NCBI GenBank assembly: GCA_050302475.1
Contig: JBNLBF010000001.1
Coordinates: 1-64,000, forward strand
Length of the DNA stretch: 64,000 bases
Source of the DNA: NORP23 sp050302475
Lineage (GTDB): Bacteria; Pseudomonadota; Alphaproteobacteria; Rhodobacterales; Rhodobacteraceae
Direction: 5' to 3'
Under the pieces are notes generated by a model. That model was not told the origin of the DNA, did no database searches, and saw only the letters and a program-made list of their open reading frames with translations. Both the position numbers and the translations under genes were made by a program. Positions 51,389-60,545 of this stretch are shown one piece after another; within the stretch, counting starts at the first letter, position 1, and every line of letters starts with the position of its first letter.

Positions 51389-52822
51389 TTAATCAATCTT
51401 CGTCAGCAACGTATCCAGCGACGCCTTGGCATCGCCATAGAACATTCGCGTGTTTTCCTTGAAGAAGAGCGGATTCTCGATGCCCGAGTATCCCGTCCCC
51501 TGCCCGCGTTTGGACACGAACACCTGCTTGGCTTTCCAGACCTCCAGCACCGGCATTCCGGCGATGGGGGAGTTCGGATCGTCCTGAGCCGCCGGATTCA
51601 CGATGTCATTCGAACCGATGACGATCACCACGTCGGTATCGGGGAAGTCCTCGTTGATCTCGTCCATTTCCAGCACGATGTCATAGGGCACTTTGGCCTC
51701 GGCCAGCAGCACGTTCATGTGGCCCGGCAGGCGTCCGGCAACGGGATGGATGGCGAAACGAACCGTTTTGCCTTTCGCCCGCAACCGCCGCGTCAGCTCC
51801 GCAACATTCTGCTGCGCCTGCGCCACGGCCATGCCATAGCCCGGCACGATCACAACGCTGTCAGCCTCTTCCAAGGCCGCCGCAACACCGTCAGCCTCGA
51901 TGGCGATCTGCTCGCCCTCAACCTCCATCGCGGGGCCGGTCGTGTTACCGAACCCGCCGAGGATCACCGAAATGAACGAACGGTTCATCGCCTTACACAT
52001 GATGTAGGACAGGATCGCACCGGACGATCCTACCAACGCGCCGACCACGATCAGCAGGTCATTGCCAAGGCTGAAGCCAATCGCTGCCGCGGCCCAGCCG
52101 GAATAGGAATTCAGCATCGACACAACGACCGGCATATCCGCGCCGCCAATTCCCATGATCAGATGGTAGCCGATGAAAAACGCGGCCAGCGTCATCAGGA
52201 ATAGCGGGAAGAACCCGCCCGTGTTGAAATACCAGATCAGGCAAAGCAGCGAGAGCACCGCCGCGCCTGCGTTCAGCAGATGCCCGCCCGGCAGTTTTTC
52301 GGCCTTGGAGGTCAGTTTGCCCGCCAGTTTCCCGAACGCAATGACGGAGCCGGTAAAGGTCACCGCCCCGATAAACACGCCGAGGAACAGTTCGACGCGC
52401 AGGATGTTAACCTCGACAGGGGATTTATGGGCGAGGATAGCGGCAAAACCCTCCAGCGCGGACCGATCCGCAAACGGCATGGCCAACACACGGTCCAATT
52501 CGATATGGGCGTTATAGCCGACGAACACCGCCGCCAAACCCACCAGCGAGTGCATGGCGGCGACCAGTTGCGGCATCTCGGTCATCTGTACGCGTTGCGC
52601 GACGTAGTAGCCAATGACCCCGCCGCCCGCGATCAGCACAATGGACAAAAGCCACAGGCCGGAACCCGGTCCGATCAGCGTGGCAAAGACCGCCAGCGCC
52701 ATGCCGACAATGCCGTACCAGACGGCGCGTTTGGCGCTTTCCTGACCCGAAAGGCCGCCCAGCGACAGGATGAACAGGACCGCCGCGACGACATAAGCTG
52801 CTGTTGTAAAACCAAATTCCAT
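51389..52822 (-). CDS. pntB: NAD(P) transhydrogenase subunit beta
   Basis: Membrane part plus NADP-binding domain of the proton-pumping transhydrogenase. The 477 residues hold about nine membrane helices (1-260) and the C-terminal dIII domain with VPGYGMAVAQAQ (the NADP-binding GxGxxV-type loop), HPVAGRLPGHMNVLLAEA and VIGSNDIVNPAA. It lies 12 bp after pntA in one operon and makes NADPH from NADH using the proton gradient. Confidence 0.97.
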   Translation of the reverse strand: MEFGFTTAAYVVAAVLFILSLGGLSGQESAKRAVWYGIVGMALAVFATLIGPGSGLWLLSIVLIAGGGVIGYYVAQRVQMTEMPQLVAAMHSLVGLAAVFVGYNAHIELDRVLAMPFADRSALEGFAAILAHKSPVEVNILRVELFLGVFIGAVTFTGSVIAFGKLAGKLTSKAEKLPGGHLLNAGAAVLSLLCLIWYFNTGGFFPLFLMTLAAFFIGYHLIMGIGGADMPVVVSMLNSYSGWAAAAIGFSLGNDLLIVVGALVGSSGAILSYIMCKAMNRSFISVILGGFGNTTGPAMEVEGEQIAIEADGVAAALEEADSVVIVPGYGMAVAQAQQNVAELTRRLRAKGKTVRFAIHPVAGRLPGHMNVLLAEAKVPYDIVLEMDEINEDFPDTDVVIVIGSNDIVNPAAQDDPNSPIAGMPVLEVWKAKQVFVSKRGQGTGYSGIENPLFFKENTRMFYGDAKASLDTLLTKID

Positions 52823-52834
52823 GATCCTGCTCCC

Positions 52835-54406
52835 TTAGGATTTCTGGAACATGGCGAGCATACGCCGTGTTACCATAAAGCCACCAAATATATTGATCCC
52901 GGCCATAAAGACGCTGAGCGCCCCGAGCAGGATCACAAGGAACGACCCTGAGCCAATCTGCATCAGCGCCCCCAGAATTATGATCGACGAAATCGCGTTC
53001 GTGACCGCCATCAACGGCGTGTGCAGCGAATGTGAGACGTTCCAGATCACCTGGAAGCCCACAAACACCGCCAGCACGAACACGATGAAATGCTGCATGA
53101 AGCTGGCCGGGGCCACCAGACCGACACCCAGCAGCAGCACTGCACCGATGGTGATCAGGCTGACCTGCTGCACGGTCTGCTTCTTGAACGCGGCCACTTC
53201 GTTCGCGCGTTTCTCCTCGACCGTCAGTTCCACGACCTTCTTGGGCTTCGCCGCCGCAATCGCCTGCACCTTTAGCGGTGGTGGCGGGAAAGTGATTTCG
53301 CCGGAATGCGTCACGGTGGCGGAGCGGATCACGTCATCCTCCATATCCACATTTGGCTTGCCGTCCTTCTCGGGCGTCAGGTCGTCCATCATGTGGCGGA
53401 TGTTGGTCGCGTAAAGGGTCGAGGCTTGCGTCGCCATGCGGCTTGGGAAATCGGTGTAACCGATGATGGTGACGCCGTTTTTAGTCTCGATCTTCTCGTC
53501 CGGAACGGTCAGGTCACAGTTGCCGCCACGCTCGGCGGCCAAATCCACCACGACCGAGCCGGGTTTCATCGCTTTGACCATATCCTCGGTCCACAATTTC
53601 GGCGCATCGCGGCCAGGGATTAGGGCGGTGGTGATGACAATGTCGATATCCGGCGCGAGTTCCTGAAACTTCGCCAACTGCTTCTCGCGGAATTCAGGGC
53701 TGGACGGCGCGGCATAACCCCCGGTCGCAGCACTGTCCTGACCGGTTTCTTCGAAATCCAGATAGACGAATTCCGCCCCCATCGATTCAATCTGCTCGGC
53801 CACTTCCGGGCGCACGTCGAACGCATAGGTGATCGCGCCCAGCGAGACTGACGCCCCTGTTGCCGCCAGACCGGCCACGCCCGCGCCGACGACCAGAACC
53901 TTGGCGGGCGGCACTTTACCGGCAGCCGTGATCTGCCCCGTGAAGAAACGCCCGAAATTATTCCCCGCCTCGATCACCGCGCGATAGCCGGCGATATTCG
54001 CCATGGAGGACAACGCGTCCATTTTCTGTGCGCGTGAAATCCGCGGGACCATTTCCATGGCTATCGTGGTCACACCTTTTTTGTTCAGCGCCTCCAGCAA
54101 CGCTTCGTCTGTTGCGGCGTTGATAAAGGAAATCAGGATCTGCCCTTTGCGGAATCGGCCAACCTCCAGTTTTTCGGGCGGGCGGACCTTGATGATAATG
54201 TCAGCGGCTTTCCAAAGCTGCGCGGCGGATTTGACGATCTCGACGCCCGCGTCTTTGTAATCCTTATCCTCAAACCGCGCGGCCTTGCCTGCGCCGGATT
54301 CGATGACAACGTCATAGCCCAGCTTTTGCAGTTGCGCGGCTGATTGCGGTGTCAGCGCAACACGGTTCTCTCCGTCGAAAACTTCTTTAGGTGCACCAAT
54401 TTTCAT
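52835..54406 (-). CDS. pntA: NAD(P) transhydrogenase subunit alpha
   Basis: NAD-binding subunit with membrane anchor. The 523 residues contain the dI domain (1-385) with VVGAGVAGLAATGASVSLGA at about 172-191 and a C-terminal dII part with four membrane helices, so it is the fused alpha form as in E. coli rather than the split alpha1/alpha2 of some alphaproteobacteria. A TTGACA-16-TAGGCT promoter lies just upstream. Confidence 0.97.
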   Translation of the reverse strand: MKIGAPKEVFDGENRVALTPQSAAQLQKLGYDVVIESGAGKAARFEDKDYKDAGVEIVKSAAQLWKAADIIIKVRPPEKLEVGRFRKGQILISFINAATDEALLEALNKKGVTTIAMEMVPRISRAQKMDALSSMANIAGYRAVIEAGNNFGRFFTGQITAAGKVPPAKVLVVGAGVAGLAATGASVSLGAITYAFDVRPEVAEQIESMGAEFVYLDFEETGQDSAATGGYAAPSSPEFREKQLAKFQELAPDIDIVITTALIPGRDAPKLWTEDMVKAMKPGSVVVDLAAERGGNCDLTVPDEKIETKNGVTIIGYTDFPSRMATQASTLYATNIRHMMDDLTPEKDGKPNVDMEDDVIRSATVTHSGEITFPPPPLKVQAIAAAKPKKVVELTVEEKRANEVAAFKKQTVQQVSLITIGAVLLLGVGLVAPASFMQHFIVFVLAVFVGFQVIWNVSHSLHTPLMAVTNAISSIIILGALMQIGSGSFLVILLGALSVFMAGINIFGGFMVTRRMLAMFQKS

Positions 54407-54437
54407 TCCTGTCTCCCTGTATGCGGCAGCGGAGGCG

Positions 54438-54465
54438 AGCCTAGCGGCTTTCCGCCAAGTGTCAA
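54438..54465 (-). promoter_or_regulatory. pntAB promoter
   Basis: On the minus strand TTGACA (54465-54460), 16 bp, TAGGCT (54443-54438), about 30 bp before the pntA ATG. The spacer contains the dyad GCGG AAAG CCGC. Confidence 0.65.
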
Positions 54466-54512
54466 AGGGTACTCGCCCGGTTTGCGGGGAAAATTATTGT
54501 CGCAGCTACGGG

Positions 54513-55028
54513 TCAATCGGCAGTGTGATCCATTTCCTGTTTCAGGCGGTCGATCATCTGTTGCGCGCCGGAGCGCGGCAACAACAGCAACGCCCCCGTT
54601 TTCTTGGCAACAATCATCAGCGACATATCGCAGAGCGAGCCGAAACTGACCGTCCCCGGGGGGAACCCGTCACCGCCGAACAGATCGGTCAGGAATGGCG
54701 TCACTTCGCCCCGCAGATGCACAGCGACCCAGCCCGCAGTCTGGTCCACCACCAGCGCCTTGCCGTCAAAAGCGGGGCGCAGGCTCTCCGCCGCGAATCC
54801 AATCGCCAGCCATTGTCCCGGTTGATACCAGGCGACCAGCGTGTCCTCGCCGCTGGCATGCAGCCGTTTGGGCAAATCCAACCCGGTTTCCCGCAGGAGC
54901 AGATCGGCAATCGCCATCCCCTGCCCCTTGAAGCTGGCTAGCAGTGTGACCGGGACGGGCGTCACAGTCAGCGAGGTCGCGCCTGCTTCATGCGTTTCGG
55001 TCAATGTTTCAGCTGTCAGTTCAATCAT
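54513..55028 (-). CDS. sarcosine oxidase gamma subunit-like protein
   Basis: A 171-residue protein of the SoxG/GcvT-like fold (LTVTPVPVTLLASFKGQG, TLVAWYQPGQWLAIGF, GWVAVHLRGEVTPFLTDL). In heterotetrameric sarcosine oxidase SoxG contacts the alpha subunit. Here it overlaps, by 8 bp, a protein like the C-terminal half of SoxA, while soxB and soxD are missing nearby. The ATG at 55028 gives a normal SoxG length of about 170-200. Confidence 0.82.
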   Translation of the reverse strand: MIELTAETLTETHEAGATSLTVTPVPVTLLASFKGQGMAIADLLLRETGLDLPKRLHASGEDTLVAWYQPGQWLAIGFAAESLRPAFDGKALVVDQTAGWVAVHLRGEVTPFLTDLFGGDGFPPGTVSFGSLCDMSLMIVAKKTGALLLLPRSGAQQMIDRLKQEMDHTAD

Positions 55029-56130
55029 CCTGCCCCTCCGGCGCCGTCACCTCGCACAGGGTTTTGATGTCGTTGCGCGTATCAACCGCCCATACGCGTT
55101 CGCCGATCCGCTCCGCCCCGTCCGGCAGGATCGCAACGGCCAGAAAACATTCCTGCGTCGGCGAATAGCGGGCGCGGGAAACATGGCCGTCCGGTTTATC
55201 CGACCCTTCTGTATATACCAGCGCCTCGGGCGAGATCTGTTTGACCGCGCCGACGGCTTTCAGCCAGACTGCGGTGCCATCATTCGCCTGCAGCTCCGCA
55301 TCGGTCAGCAGGCCGGATTCCAGCGCCAGCACGTCGCAGGCCTCGGTCCCGAGAACCGCACCGCCGCAGGCATCGATCCGGGCAGCGGCCTGCGTCATCA
55401 GGCTGTTGGCATAGTCCGTGGGCAACAGAATATCGATGGCATCTTCGTCCATGAAGTCCGACGCGATCAACCGCATTGGCACCTCGGAAATATCCATGGA
55501 TATCATCTGCCCCGGGGCGGGCAGATCAATTTCCGCGGCGACGCGCATCTGCGGCCCGGCGACCGTCAGCATCGCAGTGCTTTCAGTCATATCGACGACC
55601 GCAATATCGGGACTGACACCGTCCAGCGCGTCCCGGATCAGCCCAGTCAGCCGGTGGCCCGTTCCGGATATTACTGTCAGCAGGTAATGTTCCGGCCCCA
55701 GACAGGCGACGCTGATCCTGTCATCCACACCGCGAACCTTATCGACGTGCAGAACCTCGTCCGGTTTCATCCCATCAACCGGGCCGGAAAACAGCGCCGC
55801 CAGAAACCGCCCGGCATCCGCCCCCGCGATCTCCAACCGTGGGGTCTGGGATCGGTCGATAATGGCCGAGGCTTGGCGCACCGCCAGAACCTCCCTCTCC
55901 ACCGTTTCACGCCAGGTTTCCCCGGGGCGCGGAAATGCCCGCGGCAGAGACCAGTCACTGATCATCATAAACGGGACGTCTCGCGTGCTGGCAAACGCAT
56001 GCGTTGGCAAGCGCCGGATCGGCCGGTTGGGGTCCGGGTCGGGATCGGTGACCGCCACCTCCTCAGGCACGCCGCAGGCCCGCAGAAAGCGGGTCAGGGA
56101 TCGGTCGAACAGGGCGCGGAAGTCTGTCAT
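55021..56130 (-). CDS. stand-alone GcvT-like protein resembling the C-terminal half of SoxA
   Basis: A 369-residue aminomethyltransferase-fold protein. FPRPGETWRETVEREVLAVR followed by IIDRSQTPRLEIAGADAGRFL matches the region of sarcosine oxidase alpha that begins its folate-binding half, but the N-terminal NAD/FAD part (about 600 residues) is absent and the start (GAAGGA upstream of ATG 56130) is clean, so it is not a truncation at this point. With the SoxG-like gene it may form a folate-dependent demethylation module; this is inferred. Confidence 0.8.
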   Translation of the reverse strand: MTDFRALFDRSLTRFLRACGVPEEVAVTDPDPDPNRPIRRLPTHAFASTRDVPFMMISDWSLPRAFPRPGETWRETVEREVLAVRQASAIIDRSQTPRLEIAGADAGRFLAALFSGPVDGMKPDEVLHVDKVRGVDDRISVACLGPEHYLLTVISGTGHRLTGLIRDALDGVSPDIAVVDMTESTAMLTVAGPQMRVAAEIDLPAPGQMISMDISEVPMRLIASDFMDEDAIDILLPTDYANSLMTQAAARIDACGGAVLGTEACDVLALESGLLTDAELQANDGTAVWLKAVGAVKQISPEALVYTEGSDKPDGHVSRARYSPTQECFLAVAILPDGAERIGERVWAVDTRNDIKTLCEVTAPEGQDD

Positions 56131-56250
56131 CAGGGTCCTTCAATTTCCCCGTAAGCAAACCGTGTTTAGAATATGTTATCAAGGGCGAATAACCCGCTTG
56201 ACCCTCACGCCGCGTCAGACCGCAGAAGGGTCACGCGGAAAGGAATCGAT

Positions 56251-57021
56251 ATGACGGAATATACAGTTTCTGAACTGGCCCGGATGGCAGGCATAACGGT
56301 GCGCACGTTGCATCATTACGATGCGCTGGGGTTGTTGAAACCCCGGGGGGTCGGGCTGAATGGCTATCGCTATTACGGCCCGGACGAGGCGCGGCAATTG
56401 CAGCAGATATTGCTGCATCGCGAGGTCGGGATTGCGCTGCGCGACATCGCGGCGCTGCTCGACAGACCTGACTCCGAGAAAGCGGCATTGCTGCGCCAGC
56501 ATCGGGTGGAGATGGAACGCCGTGCCGACCAGACCGCAGACTTGATCCAAACATTGGACCGCAGGATCGCGGAACTGGAAGGGAAAGAGAAAATGACTGA
56601 TAGCGAACTTTACAAAGGTATTTCGCCGGAAAAACAGTCGGAATACGAGGCTTGGCTTGTCGACCATCTCGGTGATTGGATGGCGGAGGATATCACCCGG
56701 TCGCGGGCCGCCTTCGCCAGGCTGGACGCCACCGGACAGGCGGCTGTGATGACGGAGCTTGAGGAAGTTGAAACTGCACTGACGGAGGCGATGAAGCGCG
56801 GAGTCCCGGCGGACGATCCCGTTCTGGACATGCCCCTCAACCGTCACCGCGCATGGGTCGCCTACATGTGGGCCAAACCATGCGAGGCGGAGGCTTATGC
56901 GGGTCTCGCGGACCTTTACCTGTCGCATCCCGACTTCGAAAACCGGTACGAGGCGATAGCGTCCGGCTTCACCGCCTTCCTGACAGATGCGATGAAAGCC
57001 TACGCCACACGCATCGGGTGA
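56251..57021 (+). CDS. MerR-family regulator with TipA-type ligand domain
   Basis: A 256-residue activator: MerR HTH and wing at about 1-70 (YTVSELARMAGITVRTLHHYDALGLL, GYRYYG), a long dimer coiled coil (about 75-115) and a TipAS domain (about 135-256) that in TipA binds peptide antibiotics. AAAGGA precedes ATG 56251. Upstream, TTGACCCTCACG (56198-56209) matches the left half of a MerR operator, but the right half and the -10 are degenerate. It is divergent from the SoxA-like gene. Confidence 0.88.
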   Translation: MTEYTVSELARMAGITVRTLHHYDALGLLKPRGVGLNGYRYYGPDEARQLQQILLHREVGIALRDIAALLDRPDSEKAALLRQHRVEMERRADQTADLIQTLDRRIAELEGKEKMTDSELYKGISPEKQSEYEAWLVDHLGDWMAEDITRSRAAFARLDATGQAAVMTELEEVETALTEAMKRGVPADDPVLDMPLNRHRAWVAYMWAKPCEAEAYAGLADLYLSHPDFENRYEAIASGFTAFLTDAMKAYATRIG

Positions 57022-57032
57022 CCTTGCCCAAT

Positions 57033-57078
57033 GCCTGTCCTTCGATTATGACGTGCGCAAACTAATCGAAGGACAGGC
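57033..57078 (+). promoter_or_regulatory. 16-bp perfect hairpin hiding the efp ribosome site
   Basis: GCCTGTCCTTCGATTA (57033-57048) and its exact reverse complement (57063-57078) with a 14-base loop; a G-T pair could extend it to 17. The efp Shine-Dalgarno AAGGA (57069-57073) lies in the 3' arm, eight bases before the ATG. No T run follows, so it is not a standard terminator for merR, which ends 12 bases upstream. It could also be a protein-binding dyad. Confidence 0.7.
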
Positions 57079-57081
57079 GCT

Positions 57082-57645
57082 ATGCCCAAAATTAACGGTA
57101 ACGAAATTCGCCCGGGAAATATCCTGGAACATGATGGTGGCCTGTGGATCGCGGTCAAAACCGACCATGTGAAACCCGGTAAAGGCGGCGCTTTTGCGCA
57201 GGTGGAACTGAAGAACCTGCGCAACGGATCTAAGCTGAACGAACGCTTCCGCAGTGCCGACAAGGTGGAGCGTGTCCGGCTGGAACAGAAGGACCAGCAA
57301 TTCCTCTATGAAAATGACGGGATGCTGGTGTTTATGGATAACGAGACTTTCGAGCAGATCGAATTGCCCGCCGACATTCTGGGCGAGCGTCGCCCCTTCC
57401 TGCAGGACGGTATGACCATCCAGATCGAATATTTTGAAAGCGAAGCGCTGAGCGCCGCCTTACCGCAAAAAGTGACCTGCACGGTGGCGGAGACTGAGCC
57501 GGTGGTCAAAGGTCAGACAGCCGCGAACAGCTACAAGCCTGCAATCCTTGATAACGGCGTCCGCGTCATGATCCCGCCTTTCGTGGGTGAAGGCGAGCAA
57601 ATCGTGGTGAACACCGAAACCATGGAATATTCCGAACGCGCCTGA
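57082..57645 (+). CDS. efp: elongation factor P
   Basis: Ribosome-binding factor that relieves stalling at polyproline. The 187-residue protein has the three-domain EF-P layout; the modified lysine is Lys34 in VKPGKGGA, so an EpmA- or similar-modified form is expected. The C-terminus ends NTETMEYSERA. Its ribosome site is buried in a strong 16-bp hairpin directly upstream. The methyltransferase gene follows after 2 bp. Confidence 0.97.
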   Translation: MPKINGNEIRPGNILEHDGGLWIAVKTDHVKPGKGGAFAQVELKNLRNGSKLNERFRSADKVERVRLEQKDQQFLYENDGMLVFMDNETFEQIELPADILGERRPFLQDGMTIQIEYFESEALSAALPQKVTCTVAETEPVVKGQTAANSYKPAILDNGVRVMIPPFVGEGEQIVVNTETMEYSERA

Positions 57646-57647
57646 AC

Positions 57648-58376
57648 ATGGCCATTCGGAACCCCGCCGCTTTTGATGCCGATACGGACGATGTTTTCGC
57701 CCGTATCGCGCATAAATATGATCGCCTTCACGACATTTTCAGCTTTCGGATTCATCGCATTTGGAAATCTGCGATGGCGCGAAAAATGGCGGAATTGCCG
57801 GGTACAATGATTTTCGATGCCGGGGCGGGCACCGGCGACATCCCTGACAGGTTCTTCCGGTTATTGACAGAAAATCATGATGATCGGCAGGCGGCGGTAA
57901 CGCTTGGTGACAGCTGTCCGCAGATGCTCGATGTCGCACGGGACCGGCTTGGTGACAAGGTGCGTTACGAAATCTGCGACGTGCATGATCTGGCGAATAT
58001 TCCCGATAGCAGCTTTGACATTTATACAAACGCGTTCCTGATGAAGCTCTGTTCGATTGAGGGCATGACCGGTGAGGCATTCCGTATTCTGAAACCCGGC
58101 GGATATTTCGTGACGCTGGAGGCCAGCCAAATCCCTTTCCCGCCGCTGCGTTGGTTATACCTTCGCTATATGGGGCTTTGCCTGCCACTGATCGCGCGGC
58201 TGTCGGGGGAAACGGACGAAAGCATCTGGAAATATTTCCTTCGAGGTATCAACAAAATGCCGCCCCCGGATGCGATCAGTAAAATTTTCGCGGACGCTGG
58301 GTTCGACACCATATCTTACAAGAGAATGAGTTTGGGAATTGTGGCTCTTCACGTCGCACAAAAACCAAACAACTGA
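57648..58376 (+). CDS. UbiE/COQ5-like methyltransferase
   Basis: Class I SAM-dependent methyltransferase, 242 residues: motif I FDAGAGTGDI (56-65), motif II-like EICDVHDL, and RILKPGGYFVTLEAS with the post-III loop. The YDRLHDIFSFRIHRIWK start resembles UbiE, but it is not the standard ubiE context, so the substrate is open. It starts 3 bp after efp and is probably co-transcribed. Confidence 0.85.
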   Translation: MAIRNPAAFDADTDDVFARIAHKYDRLHDIFSFRIHRIWKSAMARKMAELPGTMIFDAGAGTGDIPDRFFRLLTENHDDRQAAVTLGDSCPQMLDVARDRLGDKVRYEICDVHDLANIPDSSFDIYTNAFLMKLCSIEGMTGEAFRILKPGGYFVTLEASQIPFPPLRWLYLRYMGLCLPLIARLSGETDESIWKYFLRGINKMPPPDAISKIFADAGFDTISYKRMSLGIVALHVAQKPNN

Positions 58377-58443
58377 CCTGCAACAATCTACTTGACCTCA
58401 AGATACCTTGAGGGATCATCCTGAGACAAATCAGAGGTCAAGC

Positions 58444-59691
58444 ATGTCCCCCTTATCCCGATTCATCGCCGCCAGCGGCCTGACCAATTTTGCCGACGGG
58501 GTGGCGATGGTGGCTTGGGCGTGGATGGCCTCCCTGCTGACGCGCGATCCTTTGCTGATCTCACTCGTGGCGGTGGCGCTGCATTTGCCGTGGTTCGTCT
58601 GTGCGATCCCGGCGGGGATCATCATTGATCGCAGTTCGCGGCGAAAAATGATCCTGCGGATGGATGTCGTGCGGGGGGTGGCGTTTCTGTTTGTTGCGAC
58701 TTCGGTCTGGACGGCGATGCCGTTGGGGGAGGCCCCGGAAACGGGTATCAGCAATGTGACGCTCTATATCAGCCTGATCCTCGCCGCGCTTTGTGTCGGC
58801 ACGGCGGAGGTGTTTCGGGACAACGCGGCGCAGACAATCCTGCCCTCGCTGGTCGACAAAGCGCAGCTGGAACGCGCCAACGGGCGGCTGTGGAGCGTTG
58901 AACTGGTGGGCAATGCGCTGCTTGGCCCGGCGCTGGGGGCGATGCTGCTGTCAATATTTCTGCCGCTACCATTTGCGCTGAATGCAGTGGCCTATCTGGT
59001 CGCCGTGCTGATCGTGATGCGGTTGGCAGGCGAGTTCCGCCCGCAGCAACGCGAAACCCGCAACTGGCGTGAAGAATTGTCCGAGGCCTTTCGCTTCCTG
59101 ATCGCCAATCCGCTGCTGCGTCTGCTCGCACTTGTGACCGGGGTCTGGAACCTGTTGTTCCAGATGTCCCTGATCGCGCTGGTGCTGCATGTGCAGGAAA
59201 ACCTGAACCAGAGTGCCAGTGCCTATGGTCTGATCCTCGCGGCCGGGGCGGTTGGGGGCATCTTTGGCGGGCTGCTGGGGGAGCGGATCGTGAAATGGCT
59301 GGGCGCGGCTTTCTGCGCGCAGCTCACGCTCGCCTCCACCGTTTTACTGTTCTTTGTCATGGGGCTTGCGCCCGGTCCGGTGCTGCTGGCGCTGACACTG
59401 GCGCTGTTCCATTTCTCCGGCATTGTCTGGAACACTGTCGCGGTTTCATACCGCCAGCGGCTGATCCCGGATGCGTTGCTGGGGCGGGTCAACTCGATCT
59501 ATCGGCTGATGGCATGGGGGATGATGCCGGTGGGGCTGTTGCTGTCGGGGGCCTCGGTCAAACTGGCGGAAACGATGCTGGACCGGTCCGATGCGCTGAT
59601 CGTGCCGTTCATGCTGTCGGGGATTGGTGGTGTGCTGTTGACGCTGCTCAGCTGGCGCGCCCTTGGGCGGGGGTTTGCCCGCGCAAACTGA
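58444..59691 (+). CDS. MFS exporter (EntS/MFS_3-like)
   Basis: A 415-residue major facilitator with about twelve membrane helices. The loop between helices 2 and 3 has the MFS motif GIIIDRSSRRKM, and the sequence runs without a large soluble domain. MFS_3-type members export siderophores, drugs or macrolides; the substrate here is unknown. Start ATG 58444 has GAGG five bases upstream; the frame is open to 58408. Confidence 0.88.
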   Translation: MSPLSRFIAASGLTNFADGVAMVAWAWMASLLTRDPLLISLVAVALHLPWFVCAIPAGIIIDRSSRRKMILRMDVVRGVAFLFVATSVWTAMPLGEAPETGISNVTLYISLILAALCVGTAEVFRDNAAQTILPSLVDKAQLERANGRLWSVELVGNALLGPALGAMLLSIFLPLPFALNAVAYLVAVLIVMRLAGEFRPQQRETRNWREELSEAFRFLIANPLLRLLALVTGVWNLLFQMSLIALVLHVQENLNQSASAYGLILAAGAVGGIFGGLLGERIVKWLGAAFCAQLTLASTVLLFFVMGLAPGPVLLALTLALFHFSGIVWNTVAVSYRQRLIPDALLGRVNSIYRLMAWGMMPVGLLLSGASVKLAETMLDRSDALIVPFMLSGIGGVLLTLLSWRALGRGFARAN

Positions 59692-59753
59692 CCCCTTGGC
59701 ACTCACCGCGAAACCCCCTATAGGTGCGCCCTGATTTTTCCGAAGGTGATGAC

Positions 59754-60545
59754 ATGGCCCGTGGTTCTGCCAATCTTAATCTGATGATGAAAGCTGCGCG
59801 CGCGGCAGGACGCTCGCTGATCCATGATTTTAACGAGGTGGAGAATCTTCAGGTCTCGTCCAAATCCGCCGGGGATTTCGTATCCAAGGCAGATATGAAA
59901 GCCGAAAAGATAATCCGTGAAGTCCTGATGGAGGCGCGCCCGAATTACGGCTTTCTCGGCGAGGAATCGACCGAGGTGAAGGGCGAGGACCCGACCCGCC
60001 GCTGGATAGTGGACCCGCTGGACGGAACAACAAATTTCCTGCACGGGCTGCCACACTGGGCGGTTTCCATCGCGCTGGAACATAAAGGCGAGATCGTTTC
60101 TGCTGTCATTTATGACCCTGCGAAGGACGAATTATTCTGGGCCGAAAAGGGCGAAGGGGCGTGGATGAATGACCGCCGGATGCGCGTGTCCGGTCGCCGG
60201 GAGATGATCGAGATGATCTTTGCCACCGGCCTGCCCTTTGCGGGGCGCGCCGACCTGCCCGATACGCTGAAAGATCTGGCTGTGGTGCTACCAACCTGTG
60301 CCGGTGTGCGGCGCTGGGGCGCAGCGGCGCTGGATCTCGCTTACGTGGCGGCGGGCCGCTATGACGGCTTCTGGGAACGGCGTTTGCACGCCTGGGACAT
60401 CGCGGCCGGTCTGCTGATCGCGCGCGAGGCGGGCGGGCTGGTCGATGGCATGACCCCCGAAACCAACCCTTTGGAAACCGGCGAGATCATCTGCGCTGGC
60501 GAAGTCATCTTCGACAAGTTCGCGAAACTGTTGCGTAACCGCTAA
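59754..60545 (+). CDS. suhB: inositol monophosphatase family protein (SuhB-like)
   Basis: A 263-residue Mg-dependent phosphatase: GEES (metal ligands), WIVDPLDGTTNFLHGLPHW and the C-terminal WERRLHAWDIAAGLLIAREAGG with the final Asp ligand. SuhB acts on inositol 1-phosphate and binds NusG/rRNA antitermination complexes in enterobacteria. ATG 59754 follows GAAGG; the frame is open to a GTG at 59724. Its stop overlaps the convergent ygfZ stop. Confidence 0.9.
   Translation: MARGSANLNLMMKAARAAGRSLIHDFNEVENLQVSSKSAGDFVSKADMKAEKIIREVLMEARPNYGFLGEESTEVKGEDPTRRWIVDPLDGTTNFLHGLPHWAVSIALEHKGEIVSAVIYDPAKDELFWAEKGEGAWMNDRRMRVSGRREMIEMIFATGLPFAGRADLPDTLKDLAVVLPTCAGVRRWGAAALDLAYVAAGRYDGFWERRLHAWDIAAGLLIAREAGGLVDGMTPETNPLETGEIICAGEVIFDKFAKLLRNR

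Noticed and set aside
56198..56228. MerR-type promoter in front of the TipA-like regulator
   Set aside because: Only the left half TTGACCCTCACG fits; the right half and the -10 are not recognisable, so it is not listed as a feature.
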